Assembly: GCA_002423365.1 (NCBI GenBank)
Contig: DIVU01000241.1
Span: forward strand, 5,069-17,407
From: Desulfuromonadaceae bacterium UBA6124
GTDB taxonomy: Bacteria; Desulfobacterota; Desulfuromonadia; Desulfuromonadales; Trichloromonadaceae
Direction of reading: 5' to 3'
DNA length: 12,339 nt
Shown piece by piece: positions 1-7,267 of this stretch. Under the pieces are notes generated by a model. The model ran no database searches. It was not told the origin of the DNA and saw only the letters and a program-made list of their open reading frames with translations. The first letter of the stretch is position 1. The number at the start of each line of letters is the position of its first letter. A program made the position numbers and the translations under genes.

Positions 1-59
1 CAAGTATAGGGGAGAGCGTTAGCGGCCGCAACTTTTTGCTGAGTCACCCAGCTTCGGCG

Positions 60-86
60 AAAAAAAGGGCCGGCTTGCGCCGGCCC
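60..86 (-). terminator. Intrinsic terminator of the molybdoenzyme operon
   Basis: Read on the minus strand, an 8-bp perfect GC stem (GGGCCGGC / GCCGGCCC, plus positions 67-74 and 79-86) with a 4-nt loop is followed by seven T residues (the A run at 60-66). It lies about 40 nt past the stop of the NrfD-type gene and is the expected 3' end of the three-gene transcript. Nothing recognisable lies between position 1 and this hairpin. Confidence 0.9.
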
Positions 87-127
87 ACGGAGGAAGGGAC
101 CGAAGTCCCCGTCAAAATTTGGTGTTC

Positions 128-1291
128 TCAGTGCCTATGGCCGCCTTCCAGGTCGAAGACGCGCTCCGCCAGGGAGTAGAGGAAAAGGCAGAGGCAGAGG
201 GCGCCGATGACGATGCCGATTTCGGTGAAGGAGGGGAAGTAGTGGATCAGTCCGTGGCTTGCCCCTTCCACCGCCTCGGGGCGCATGGAGACCATCTGCC
301 CGGCGATGACCAGGTCGTAGCGCATGAAGAAGATGCCGATGGTCGAAAGCAGCCCCGCGATCATCACCCCGAAGACCGTGCGGGTGCGGCGGTTGGCGAC
401 GATGATCAACGGAATCAGAATGCCCAGGCCCAGCTCGAAGAACCAGAAGTTGAAGGCCAGCGGGCCGGTGATCCAGGCCATGGTCGTTTCGTATTTCTCC
501 GGTGGCTGACCGTAGAGGCCGGGAATGATCTTCCAGACGACGAAAAAGAGCAGGATGCCGAGGAAGAGGGCCTGGAGCTTGCCCATGGTGTACATGAATT
601 CCTGATAGACGGGGGGCATTTCGATCCCCCGGGCCTTGTGGTTGAAGTAGACGATGAGCACGGTCAGGGCCGCGCCCGAGGCCAGGGCCGAGACGATGAA
701 GTAGATCGGCATGTACGAGCCGTACCAGAAATGGCGGGCTTCCAGCAAGCCAAAGACCGCGCCCAGGTTGGAGTGGGCGGTGATGGCGGCGAAGAAGCCG
801 GCCAGGCCCGACCAGAAGGCGAGGCGCGTCCAGCCGCGCATCAGCGAGGTGAACTCGACGATCAGGCAGACCATGTAGAAGCCGTAGAGGGCGCCCATCC
901 ACCAGATCGCCGAGGTGAAGTTGGGACTGATAATGGCGTAGAGGCCCATGCGGATCGGGTGGTTCAGTTCCATCGCCATGGTGCCGAAGCCGGTCACCAG
1001 CGTGAGCAGGGCGAGCAGGTGGCCGCGGCGGCCGATGATGGCGAACTTCTCGAAACCCCAGACGTCGCCGAGGCTCGACACCAGGCAGAGGCCGGTGCTG
1101 GAGACGACGAAGAAGACGTAGGTGGAAATGAGGATGCCCCAGGGGATTTCCCGGCTCACGTTGTAGACGTGATCGTGGCCGTGGATCAGCACTTGGACCA
1201 CCCCGACCGCGCCCGCCATCATGCCCAGGCAGAGCAGGCCGAACCACAGCATCTCGCCGGGGCGCTTGGGTATTACCGTCGCAAAAGACAT
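128..1291 (-). CDS. NrfD/PsrC-type integral membrane subunit of molybdoenzyme complex
   Basis: The 387-residue product has about ten hydrophobic segments (roughly residues 13-35, 50-72, 88-106, 126-149, 156-182, 190-214, 234-254, 274-299, 304-330, 354-377). This is the long ten-helix layout of the NrfD/HybB/DsrP group rather than an eight-helix form. Such subunits anchor a periplasmic molybdenum/iron-sulfur module and exchange electrons with menaquinone. The segment near 276-300 (FWFFELGLGILIPLII) carries the acidic residue followed by a proline-ended helix typical of the group. The ATG is preceded by AGGAG at plus 1298-1302, which overlaps the stop codon of the upstream ferredoxin gene, so translation of the two is probably coupled. 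It is the last gene before a strong terminator. Family assignment is firm; the quinone-site residues and the direction of electron flow cannot be settled from sequence alone. Confidence 0.9.
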   Translation of the reverse strand: MSFATVIPKRPGEMLWFGLLCLGMMAGAVGVVQVLIHGHDHVYNVSREIPWGILISTYVFFVVSSTGLCLVSSLGDVWGFEKFAIIGRRGHLLALLTLVTGFGTMAMELNHPIRMGLYAIISPNFTSAIWWMGALYGFYMVCLIVEFTSLMRGWTRLAFWSGLAGFFAAITAHSNLGAVFGLLEARHFWYGSYMPIYFIVSALASGAALTVLIVYFNHKARGIEMPPVYQEFMYTMGKLQALFLGILLFFVVWKIIPGLYGQPPEKYETTMAWITGPLAFNFWFFELGLGILIPLIIVANRRTRTVFGVMIAGLLSTIGIFFMRYDLVIAGQMVSMRPEAVEGASHGLIHYFPSFTEIGIVIGALCLCLFLYSLAERVFDLEGGHRH

Positions 1292-1301
1292 GATGCTCTC
1301 C

Positions 1302-1856
1302 TTAGATTAGATAGAAAAGGTACGGCTTGGTGCCCATCTCCGGCTTCATCACCCGGTGGGGGTGTTTCGCCAGCAGGAGAGAGACTTCGCTGTTCGGGTC
1401 GTTGAGGTCGCCAAAGACGCGCACCCGGGTCGGGCAGGTTTCGACGCAGGCCGGTTCCCGGCCGGTAAGAATGCGGTGTTCGCAGAAGGTGCATTTATCG
1501 ACCGCGCCGATTTCCTCGTTGTAGTAGCGGGCATTGTAAGGGCAGGCGGTCATGCAGTACTTGCAGCCGATGCACTTCTTGTTTTCGACGGTGACGATGC
1601 CGTCGGCATTGACTCCGGTCGCCTTGGTCGGGCAGACCCGCTTGCAGGGGGTGTTCGCGCAGTGCATGCACTGCCCCGGGGTGAACTCCTGGCCAAGGTT
1701 GGGATAACGGCCGCGCAGGGCTTCTTCCATCACCCAGTTGCGGTAGTTTTCCCGGCCCAAAGGGACGTGATTTTCCGCCTTGCAGGCGACGGTGCAGGCC
1801 TTGCAATCGATACACTTGCGGGTATCGAGGACCATGGCGTAGCGTTTATTGCTCAT
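1302..1856 (-). CDS. Four-cluster [4Fe-4S] ferredoxin subunit of molybdoenzyme complex
   Basis: The 184-residue product has sixteen cysteines in four ferredoxin-type groups: C15/C18/C21/C25, C63/C66/C71/C75, C95/C98/C101/C105 and C122/C125/C137/C141. This is the PsrB/PhsB/DmsB/NrfC pattern of four [4Fe-4S] clusters that wire the catalytic subunit to the membrane subunit; the long C-x11-C gap in the last group is typical. There is no signal peptide, as expected for a partner carried across the membrane with the Tat-exported catalytic subunit. AAGGAG at plus 1865-1870 sits 8 nt before the ATG. It lies 28 nt after the catalytic gene and 10 nt before the membrane-subunit gene, consistent with one operon. 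All four clusters look intact because no cysteine is missing. Confidence 0.93.
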   Translation of the reverse strand: MSNKRYAMVLDTRKCIDCKACTVACKAENHVPLGRENYRNWVMEEALRGRYPNLGQEFTPGQCMHCANTPCKRVCPTKATGVNADGIVTVENKKCIGCKYCMTACPYNARYYNEEIGAVDKCTFCEHRILTGREPACVETCPTRVRVFGDLNDPNSEVSLLLAKHPHRVMKPEMGTKPYLFYLI

Positions 1857-1884
1857 AATTCAGGCTCCTTGTCCGTCGGCCGCA

Positions 1885-4098
1885 TTAGGCCGGAAGGATT
1901 TCCACAAAGGTTTCATGCATCGCCACGTTCCCCGAGATCGGACAGTATTTCTCCTCGATCAGGGCCGCGTCGCTTCCCCCCTTGCCGTAGATGTTGGTCT
2001 GGGCCTTGGAGAGGACGCCGAAGCCGTGGGCCATGTAGACGCTGTCGGGGCGGATCTTCTGCGTCACTTCCAGCTTCAGCTTCTCTTCCCCGACGGCGCT
2101 GCGCACCTTGACCATCTGTCCGTTTTTCAGCCCCAGTTTCTGCGCCTCGACCGGGTTCAACCAAAGGGTGTTCTCGGGCATGATGTCGTGCAGATAGGGA
2201 TTGTTGGCGGTGGTGCCGTGGGTGAAGTAGGCGTGACGCCCCACCAGCAAGCGGTAGCGGTTGGAGGGCACGGCTGTCGGCCGGGTGTAGACTGGCAGCG
2301 GATCGAGACCGTTGTCGGCGTATTTCTGCGAGAAAATCTCGATCTTGCCACTCTTGGTTTTGAGCGCCGTGCCCCGAGTGCGGCCGTAGTTCGGCTCGGT
2401 GCTTTCGTAGTAAATCCCTTTGGTTCGAAGGTCTTCAAGGATTTGCGGATTGTGCTTCACCTGATGGTGGAGGTGTTCTTCCATGGTGAAGTCGAACTCG
2501 GCAGCAATCTCCTCGCTCAGGCGCTTGGCGATCTCCTGGATGATCCAGAGACTTTCCTTGCTCTCGAACATCGGCGGAATGCAGGGCTGACGGAAGGCCA
2601 CCACCGGCACGATTCCGCCCAGGGCTTCCAGCGGGTCCTGGCGCTCCAGGTAGGTCGCCTCGGGCAGCACCACGTCCGAATACCAGGCGGTGTCGCTCAT
2701 GGTGATGTCGATGGTGCAGATGAAATCCATCTGTTCCATCAGCTTCAGGGTCTTGGCGCGGTTGGGGACCGAGGCCAGGGGGTTCTGCTTGTAGACCATC
2801 ATCCCCTTGATCGGATAGGGATCGGCGGCCAGGGCGCGGTCGCGGAAGGCCGGCCAGGCACCGTCTTTTTCCGAGAGATAGGTCACGGAGCCCTCGTCAA
2901 GGCGGCCGGGAATGTCCTCGTCATACCAGGGGGCGAGATAGTCGTGCTTGGTCAGTTCGATATTGGCATTGGGGATGAGCCCGCCCTTGGTGTCCCAGTT
3001 GCCGACAATGGCATTGAGAATCGCCATGGCCCGGCGCATCTGCGTATCGTTGGCCATGAACGACGAGCGCCGGCCTTGGTAGTAGACCGCCCTGGGCGCG
3101 GCGGCGGCGAATTCCTTGGCGATGCGGCGGATGTCGGCGGCGGGGATTTCGCACTCGGTCGCCGCCCACTCCGGAGTGTAGGGAGCGACGTGGGGGACGA
3201 GCTGCTCGAAGCCGACGGTGAATTCGTCGATGAAGGCTTGGTCCTGGAGGTTTTCCGTGACGATCACGTGGATCATGGCGAGGATGAAAGCCATGTCGGT
3301 GCCCGGCTTGATCGGATACCACTCGTCGGCTTTGGCCGAGGTCTTGGTGAAGCGCGGATCGAGATAGATCAGCTTGCGCTTGCCGCCGTCGCCGCGCAGC
3401 AGGTCGATGGAGTCGGGGGTCATCAGCGCTTCGCTGCGGTTGGCGCCGCTCATGATAATGAAGTCGGCGTTGAGTACGTCCGGGGTCGGGTTGGTGCCGA
3501 AGGTGGCGCCGAAACCCTGGATGTTGGAGGAGAGGCACAGGGTCGGATGGCGCAGGGTGTTGGGGGAGCCATAGCATTCGGCGAGCTGGGTGAAGAAATG
3601 CTCCGAGAAAGTCCCTTCCGTCGAGGCGAACATGACGCTCGCGCGGGAATATTTATCCTTGATCTCGTTCATGTTCTTCGCCACCAGGTCGAGGGCTTCC
3701 TCCCAGGTAGCACGACGGAACTTGCCTTCGCCGCGCTTGCTTCCTTCGACTCGGACCAGGGGATATTTCAGACGGTCGGGATCATAAACGACCTTGACCC
3801 CGGCGTTGCCTCGGGCGCAGAGCATGGCCCGGCTACGGATGAAAAACTCGGGGTTGGGGTCGAGCTTCTGGATAACGCCGTCCTTCACCCGGGCAATGAA
3901 GCCGCACTTGTTGACGCACATGCCGCAGCTGCTGTAGACGTCCTTGCTGCCGAGGCCGGTCGGGGCGTCGATCCGGCCGTCCTTGGCCAGCGCCTTGAGT
4001 ACCTTGACCTGCGAGCCGATGGCGATCGTGGCCAAGGCGCAGGAAGAGAGACCCATGAAGTGTCGCCGGCTGACTTTTTTTTCAAGTAGGCGTGCCAC
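1885..4098 (-). CDS. Tat-exported molybdopterin oxidoreductase, catalytic subunit (PsrA/PhsA/ArrA class)
   Basis: The 737-residue catalytic subunit would use a bis-molybdopterin guanine dinucleotide cofactor in the periplasm. I start it at GTG 4098, not at the ATG 41 codons upstream, because AAGGAG lies 6 nt before the GTG and translation from there puts a twin-arginine motif (SRRHFMG, residues 10-16) at the N terminus, followed by a hydrophobic stretch to about residue 30. C58/C61/C65/C94 bind the proximal [4Fe-4S] cluster. C188 in HPTLC is the likely molybdenum ligand. The C-terminal third (from about residue 610) is the dinucleotide-binding domain. Length fits PsrA/PhsA (about 750) better than the longer ArrA. 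Partners are the ferredoxin and NrfD subunits downstream. Polysulfide, thiosulfate, tetrathionate, arsenate and selenate all remain possible substrates. No TorD-type chaperone or cofactor-synthesis gene is present in the window. Confidence 0.9.
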   Translation of the reverse strand: MARLLEKKVSRRHFMGLSSCALATIAIGSQVKVLKALAKDGRIDAPTGLGSKDVYSSCGMCVNKCGFIARVKDGVIQKLDPNPEFFIRSRAMLCARGNAGVKVVYDPDRLKYPLVRVEGSKRGEGKFRRATWEEALDLVAKNMNEIKDKYSRASVMFASTEGTFSEHFFTQLAECYGSPNTLRHPTLCLSSNIQGFGATFGTNPTPDVLNADFIIMSGANRSEALMTPDSIDLLRGDGGKRKLIYLDPRFTKTSAKADEWYPIKPGTDMAFILAMIHVIVTENLQDQAFIDEFTVGFEQLVPHVAPYTPEWAATECEIPAADIRRIAKEFAAAAPRAVYYQGRRSSFMANDTQMRRAMAILNAIVGNWDTKGGLIPNANIELTKHDYLAPWYDEDIPGRLDEGSVTYLSEKDGAWPAFRDRALAADPYPIKGMMVYKQNPLASVPNRAKTLKLMEQMDFICTIDITMSDTAWYSDVVLPEATYLERQDPLEALGGIVPVVAFRQPCIPPMFESKESLWIIQEIAKRLSEEIAAEFDFTMEEHLHHQVKHNPQILEDLRTKGIYYESTEPNYGRTRGTALKTKSGKIEIFSQKYADNGLDPLPVYTRPTAVPSNRYRLLVGRHAYFTHGTTANNPYLHDIMPENTLWLNPVEAQKLGLKNGQMVKVRSAVGEEKLKLEVTQKIRPDSVYMAHGFGVLSKAQTNIYGKGGSDAALIEEKYCPISGNVAMHETFVEILPA

Positions 4099-4104
4099 GT
4101 TGTT

Positions 4105-4110
4105 CTCCTT
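4105..4110 (-). promoter_or_regulatory. Ribosome binding site deciding the GTG start of the catalytic subunit
   Basis: Minus-strand AAGGAG followed by a 6-nt spacer (AACAAC) and GTG. The alternative ATG at 4221 has no comparable site and would bury the twin-arginine signal 50 residues inside the protein. Confidence 0.85.
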
Positions 4111-4231
4111 TGCGTGGGGTCGATTTTGCCGGATCGCACGGGGCAATCCCGGGCTGTATGAAACCTTATGTCTAGTTGTGAAGAGGCGGGGATGGTGATT
4201 GTTGAGCGATAAAATATGCAAATATTGATTT

Positions 4232-4247
4232 CTGCATGAAGCGGGCC
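4232..4247 (-). promoter_or_regulatory. Candidate sigma-54 promoter of the molybdoenzyme operon
   Basis: Minus-strand TGGCCCGCTTCATGCA matches the sigma-54 consensus TGGCACG-N4-TTGCA at all but two fixed positions and has the exact GG-N10-GC spacing. Transcription would begin near 4221, giving an untranslated leader of about 120 nt before the GTG. It would require an enhancer-binding activator, none of which is encoded in the window. Confidence 0.45.
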
Positions 4248-4452
4248 AATCGACTTGAGGCTACGGACGTATATCGATTTACTTGGATAAGCCGTTGCTA
4301 CAGTTGATTTTTGTGCATTTTTAATCTTTCCCCCTCGGCATCCCCCGGTACGGGCTTCCGTCGAATCGCCGAAAGATATCCGTGAAATCGCGATATATGC
4401 ATAACCGGGATTCCGCCATTCCGCTGAATCGTTGCCGTAGAGAAAAGGGCCG

Positions 4453-4487
4453 CAAAAAGATAGGGGGGAACCCAATCGGTTCCCCCC
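4453..4487 (-). terminator. Intrinsic terminator of the porin gene
   Basis: On the minus strand a 10-bp perfect stem (GGGGGGAACC at 4478-4487 as read in reverse, pairing with 4463-4472) with a 5-nt loop is followed by TATCTTTTT. It lies about 40 nt past the porin stop codon, so the porin and the molybdoenzyme operon are separate transcription units. Confidence 0.9.
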
Positions 4488-4525
4488 TTGGAGTGTGACA
4501 CCGGAATGTCCGGCTCGGCGAACGT

Positions 4526-6361
4526 CTAGAACTTGACGGTCAGAGCCGCATTGACGTTCCAGGCCGTGTCCACGGCCGGGAGCATAGAGAAGGCCGTACC
4601 ATCGAGAACGTCATCGATCTTTTGCGGTTTGCCGACCGGCGAGCCGCTGCCGGTATACTCGTAGTCATAGTAGAGACCGGCCAGTTTGATGAACATCTTC
4701 GGATTGACGTCGAAGATGTAGTAGGCCTCGCCGACATGACCGCGAGTGGCGAGTTTGCTGCCGATCAGATCGTCCTGGGCCTGGGTGAAGGGGGTCCAGT
4801 ATTTGGAGCCGTAGTTGTACTCCAGGCCGAATTTGCCCATGGGGGCGGGAATCTGGACGCCGACGTAGGCCGAGTAGCCGTCGCGGTTTTCATCCGAGTC
4901 GGCGCGGTCGGCTTTCATCATGATCGTGTCGCCGGCATCGTTGAGTTCCGCCACCCAGACGGCGTCGGAGAGCAGGCCGCCGAACATGCCGGTCTTCCCG
5001 TTGGGGCGGGCCTGGGTCCAACCGAAGGAGCCGAACCAGTTGATGCCGTTGTCTTCCTCGCGGGCAAAGCCGAGGCCGGCAAGGTTGATGTCGCCGATGG
5101 TGGTCGAGGGCTGCACGCGGGTCACGAAGTTGAAGTTCGGGAAATTCTGCATGTCCGCGTTCATGGTGGGAGCAAAGAGCGGGGCGAACTGGGTGGGGAA
5201 AGCGATCGTCCCTTTGAAGCCGTCCGTGACGTCCATGGCGCGGAAGAGGGTCAACTGCGCAAAGTTGGTGCCGTCGTTGATGAGGTCGATATTGAAGCCG
5301 CCGAGATGGACGTCTTTGGTTTCAATCTCATTGAAGAGTTCGCCGTTGCCGATTTCGGACTCGAAGCCCTGGCCGTAGCAGAAACGGATGGTCTGGCCTT
5401 CGATGCCGGTGTGTTCGCTCAGGTGATAACCGGCGGTGATGCCGTCGAAGTTGAAATGGACCAGGTGGCCCGAGGGGGTGCCGCCGCGCTGCTCGTTTTC
5501 ACGATACTGGCTGGGAGGGCCGTAGGTCGAGGGACGACGGCCGATAGAGAGATAGAAGGGGGTGTCCGCGATGTCCCGCCAGTCGAAGTAGGCGCGTTCG
5601 ACACGCACCAGGTCGCCGCTGGTGTTGCCGCTGCTGGTGCCGTCCATGGAGAAGGAGTTCCAGGAGTCGAAGACCTTGGTACCGGTGGAATCCCCCCAGT
5701 TCTTGTACATGAGCAGACGGCCGGAGAAGCTGACGTTATCCCAGACGTCGGCCTTCATGCCGAGACGCAGGCGGGTAGTGTAGGCGATGTCGTTGTTGAT
5801 GTCGGCAGGTTTGACAGAGCCCGGGGGCAGAAAAGCCCAGGGGCCGACCCCTTGAAGTTGACCCGCCATGAACGCTGCAGCGAGATTGGGATTGGCTGCC
5901 ATCATCTTGCTTAAGGGCGTGACAGGGTTTCCGCCACCATCGAAAAGCGGAAAGCCATTGGCATCCGTCAGTTGAGTGTTGAAACCAAAAGCATTGGTCG
6001 GACTCATGGCCTTGGCGGCGAAATCGTCAAAATCGACCTGGATCCCGGGATTCCAGGTGACGTCCTGATAGTGCAGGGAGTCGAACTTGTTGCGCAGGTC
6101 CCCGTACCAGTTGATGCGGTCGAGGGCGTTTTTACGCTCGACTTTGTCAACGCGGGCCATGAGGTCTTCTACGTCTTCCTCGATCTCGGCAGCCGGGGCG
6201 GCCGGAGCGGCTTCGTTTTCCTTCACCTGCGAGGCAATGGCGTTGAGCTGTTCCTGAAGAGCCTGAATCTGCTGTTGCAGCTCTTCGACGGTGGGAGCGG
6301 CCAGGACCGTGGCAGGTAAGGTCAGGGTCGCCACCAGCAAGGCGATCAACATTTTACGCAT
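4526..6361 (-). CDS. Outer-membrane beta-barrel porin, DUF3373-like
   Basis: The 611-residue protein has a Sec signal peptide (residues 1 to about 21, ending VLA before APTVEE). A short coiled-coil (about 24-50, repeated EELQQQIQALQEQL-type heptads) and a proline/alanine/glutamate linker (about 50-65) follow. The rest alternates aromatic-rich strands with polar loops and ends in LTVKF; a terminal phenylalanine is the usual BAM-recognition signal. The coiled coil plus a large barrel resembles the DUF3373 putative porins I associate with Geobacter-type deltaproteobacteria. AGGAGG sits 9 nt before the ATG. It lies between the cytochrome c and the molybdoenzyme operon on the same strand, so a role in admitting the substrate or releasing the product is reasonable but inferred. 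It carries no CxxCH motif and so is not itself a porin-cytochrome. Confidence 0.85.
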   Translation of the reverse strand: MRKMLIALLVATLTLPATVLAAPTVEELQQQIQALQEQLNAIASQVKENEAAPAAPAAEIEEDVEDLMARVDKVERKNALDRINWYGDLRNKFDSLHYQDVTWNPGIQVDFDDFAAKAMSPTNAFGFNTQLTDANGFPLFDGGGNPVTPLSKMMAANPNLAAAFMAGQLQGVGPWAFLPPGSVKPADINNDIAYTTRLRLGMKADVWDNVSFSGRLLMYKNWGDSTGTKVFDSWNSFSMDGTSSGNTSGDLVRVERAYFDWRDIADTPFYLSIGRRPSTYGPPSQYRENEQRGGTPSGHLVHFNFDGITAGYHLSEHTGIEGQTIRFCYGQGFESEIGNGELFNEIETKDVHLGGFNIDLINDGTNFAQLTLFRAMDVTDGFKGTIAFPTQFAPLFAPTMNADMQNFPNFNFVTRVQPSTTIGDINLAGLGFAREEDNGINWFGSFGWTQARPNGKTGMFGGLLSDAVWVAELNDAGDTIMMKADRADSDENRDGYSAYVGVQIPAPMGKFGLEYNYGSKYWTPFTQAQDDLIGSKLATRGHVGEAYYIFDVNPKMFIKLAGLYYDYEYTGSGSPVGKPQKIDDVLDGTAFSMLPAVDTAWNVNAALTVKF

Positions 6362-6442
6362 GTGTTTGTGCCTCCTGATAAAAATGATGACTGTTCAGGT
6401 GGGAATAGAGAACTTTTCTCGCAATTTCCACCCGCAAACTAC

Positions 6443-6458
6443 GGCACCCAATGTGCCA
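6443..6458 (-). promoter_or_regulatory. Candidate sigma-54 promoter of the porin gene
   Basis: Minus-strand TGGCACATTGGGTGCC has a perfect TGGCAC -24 element, exact GG-N10-GC spacing and TGC at -12. Transcription would start near 6432, about 70 nt upstream of the ATG. The same bases form a 5-bp inverted repeat (GGCAC/GTGCC), so part of the match could be coincidental to a dyad. Confidence 0.45.
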
Positions 6459-6476
6459 ATTTCCCTTTTGACGCAC

Positions 6477-6516
6477 AACGGCTCCGGAGTTTTTCAACCC
6501 CGGAGCCGTTGGTTTT
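6477..6516 (+). terminator. Strong hairpin with T-tract on the plus strand
   Basis: An 11-bp perfect stem (AACGGCTCCGG at 6477-6487 with CCGGAGCCGTT at 6500-6510) and a 12-nt loop is followed on the plus strand by GGTTTTTT. It lies 44 nt beyond the stop of the leftward cytochrome gene, where a minus-strand terminator would be expected, but no T run follows the stem on the minus strand. It may still stop the cytochrome transcript, or may end an unrecognised plus-strand transcript. Confidence 0.65.
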
Positions 6517-6553
6517 TTCCAAGACTAACTCGTTGGCCGTGCCGGCATAAGGC

Positions 6554-6874
6554 TTAGCCGCAGGTTTCCGGCTGGTCCGAGTCGGCGGCATGGTCGAACA
6601 GGTACTGCTGAACGTCTTTGATGTCCTGCTCGCTGATGCCGGCCTTGGTGGCGCAACCTTTGGCTTTATCTTCGAAGAAGCGATCCCACTGGGCCTGGGT
6701 TTTCTTCATCGGGGTGACGACACCACCTTCCGCCCCTTCGACGTGGCAGGACTTGCAGTTTTTCTTGAAGAGGTACTTGCCCTTCTTGGCGTTGCCGCCT
6801 TCGGCGGCGACTGCCGCGGAAGCACAGAATGCCGCGATGGACAAAATGGCGATGACTTTGGCAAGACGTTTCAT
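6554..6874 (-). CDS. Small periplasmic monoheme c-type cytochrome
   Basis: The 106-residue precursor has a signal peptide (KR followed by a hydrophobic core, cleavage near AVAA at residues 21-24) and a mature part of about 82 residues. CKSCH at residues 40-44 attaches one heme c, with H44 as proximal ligand. M56 in the TPMKK segment is the likely distal ligand, which would make it a class-I-like high-potential electron carrier. C74 and C105 are two further cysteines that could form a disulfide, placing the C terminus against the core. GGAGG lies 9 nt before the ATG. It is upstream of the porin on the same strand but separated from it by about 190 nt and a hairpin, so it is probably its own unit. 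Its redox partner is unknown; the neighbouring molybdoenzyme is one candidate. Confidence 0.9.
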   Translation of the reverse strand: MKRLAKVIAILSIAAFCASAAVAAEGGNAKKGKYLFKKNCKSCHVEGAEGGVVTPMKKTQAQWDRFFEDKAKGCATKAGISEQDIKDVQQYLFDHAADSDQPETCG

Positions 6875-6969
6875 GCTGGTATTCCTCCGTTGCTTGGGTT
6901 GGGGCGCCTGCTCCGCCTGTGCGGGGGCGTCGATCAGTCTCTGTCACATTCCCGTTTTGACGTCCGCTG

Positions 6970-6981
6970 ACGTTTAAACGT
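6970..6981. promoter_or_regulatory. Perfect 12-bp palindrome upstream of the cytochrome gene
   Basis: ACGTTTAAACGT is a perfect palindrome about 95 nt upstream of the cytochrome ATG, with further ACGTC/GACGT words just beside it (6959-6973). It could be a binding site for a dimeric regulator. No regulator family is implied by the sequence alone. Confidence 0.3.
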
Positions 6982-7000
6982 AAATTTTGAATATTCCTAT

Positions 7001-7016
7001 TTCATGGTTTGTGCCA
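7001..7016 (-). promoter_or_regulatory. Weak sigma-54-like box upstream of the cytochrome gene
   Basis: Minus-strand TGGCACAAACCATGAA has a perfect -24 hexamer, but at -12 it has GA where GC is expected. It counts mainly because the two neighbouring units on this strand have better boxes of the same type. Confidence 0.2.
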
Positions 7017-7227
7017 GATGCCAAGCTTTTTGGTGGAAAGGAAAAAAAAATCTTAAACATCCAGTTTTTCATATGTTATCCGGGGCCTATCGACCGTGGG
7101 CGAAGAGGGTTGGGTCTCTATCCTTGAAAAAAATGTTCCGACTCGGTGAATTGGCGGAGTGCCGGTCGGTTAATTGACCATATCACGCATTTTGCCCCAG
7201 AATTTGGAGCCGGCCGACCAGGCCTTT

Positions 7228-7267
7228 GCGGCGGTGGCGCTAGCCGGCGGGGGAGTACCACCGCCGC
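7228..7267 (+). ncRNA. GC-rich hairpin in the ettA leader (possible structured RNA)
   Basis: GCGGCGGTGG (7228-7237) and CCACCGCCGC (7258-7267) form a perfect 10-bp stem around a 20-nt loop that itself contains a smaller GCTAGC/GCCGGC-like pairing. It lies about 160 nt upstream of the ettA ATG and has no T run, so it is not an intrinsic terminator. I do not recognise a named RNA family. Confidence 0.25.

Larger units (their letters stand above)
4099..4452. other. Intergenic region: leader and upstream control region of the molybdoenzyme operon
   Basis: About 350 nt between the porin terminator and the GTG start, noticeably richer in A+T than the genes around it. It holds the ribosome binding site and a sigma-54-like box at 4232-4247, which would give a leader of about 120 nt. 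Upstream of that box are short direct repeats (ATTCCGC twice at about 4410-4423) and an imperfect CCCGGTACGGG dyad near 4345, either of which could be an activator site, but neither is strong. I found no convincing riboswitch core and no coding region. Confidence 0.5.

Noticed and set aside
14..23. GAGCGTTAGC at the left edge matching in inverted form at 9094-9103 at the end of ettA
   Set aside because: Ten identical bases with divergent flanks is too little to claim flanking inverted repeats of a mobile element, although it sits close to the suspected junction.
119..1405. A 428-codon plus-strand frame over the NrfD gene
   Set aside because: It is an antisense shadow with an E/A/D/G-rich translation and no fold-like character, while the opposite strand encodes a ten-helix membrane protein with a good ribosome binding site.
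1849..4089. A 746-codon open frame on the plus strand
   Set aside because: It lies entirely antisense to the molybdoenzyme catalytic gene, whose cofactor, cluster and Tat motifs are clear. Its translation is the low-complexity V/G/D/H-rich pattern expected opposite a GC-rich gene.
4099..4440. Possible GEMM/c-di-GMP or molybdenum-cofactor riboswitch before the molybdoenzyme operon
   Set aside because: I looked on the minus strand for the conserved GCAAA/GNRA core of GEMM and the Moco RNA core and did not find them.
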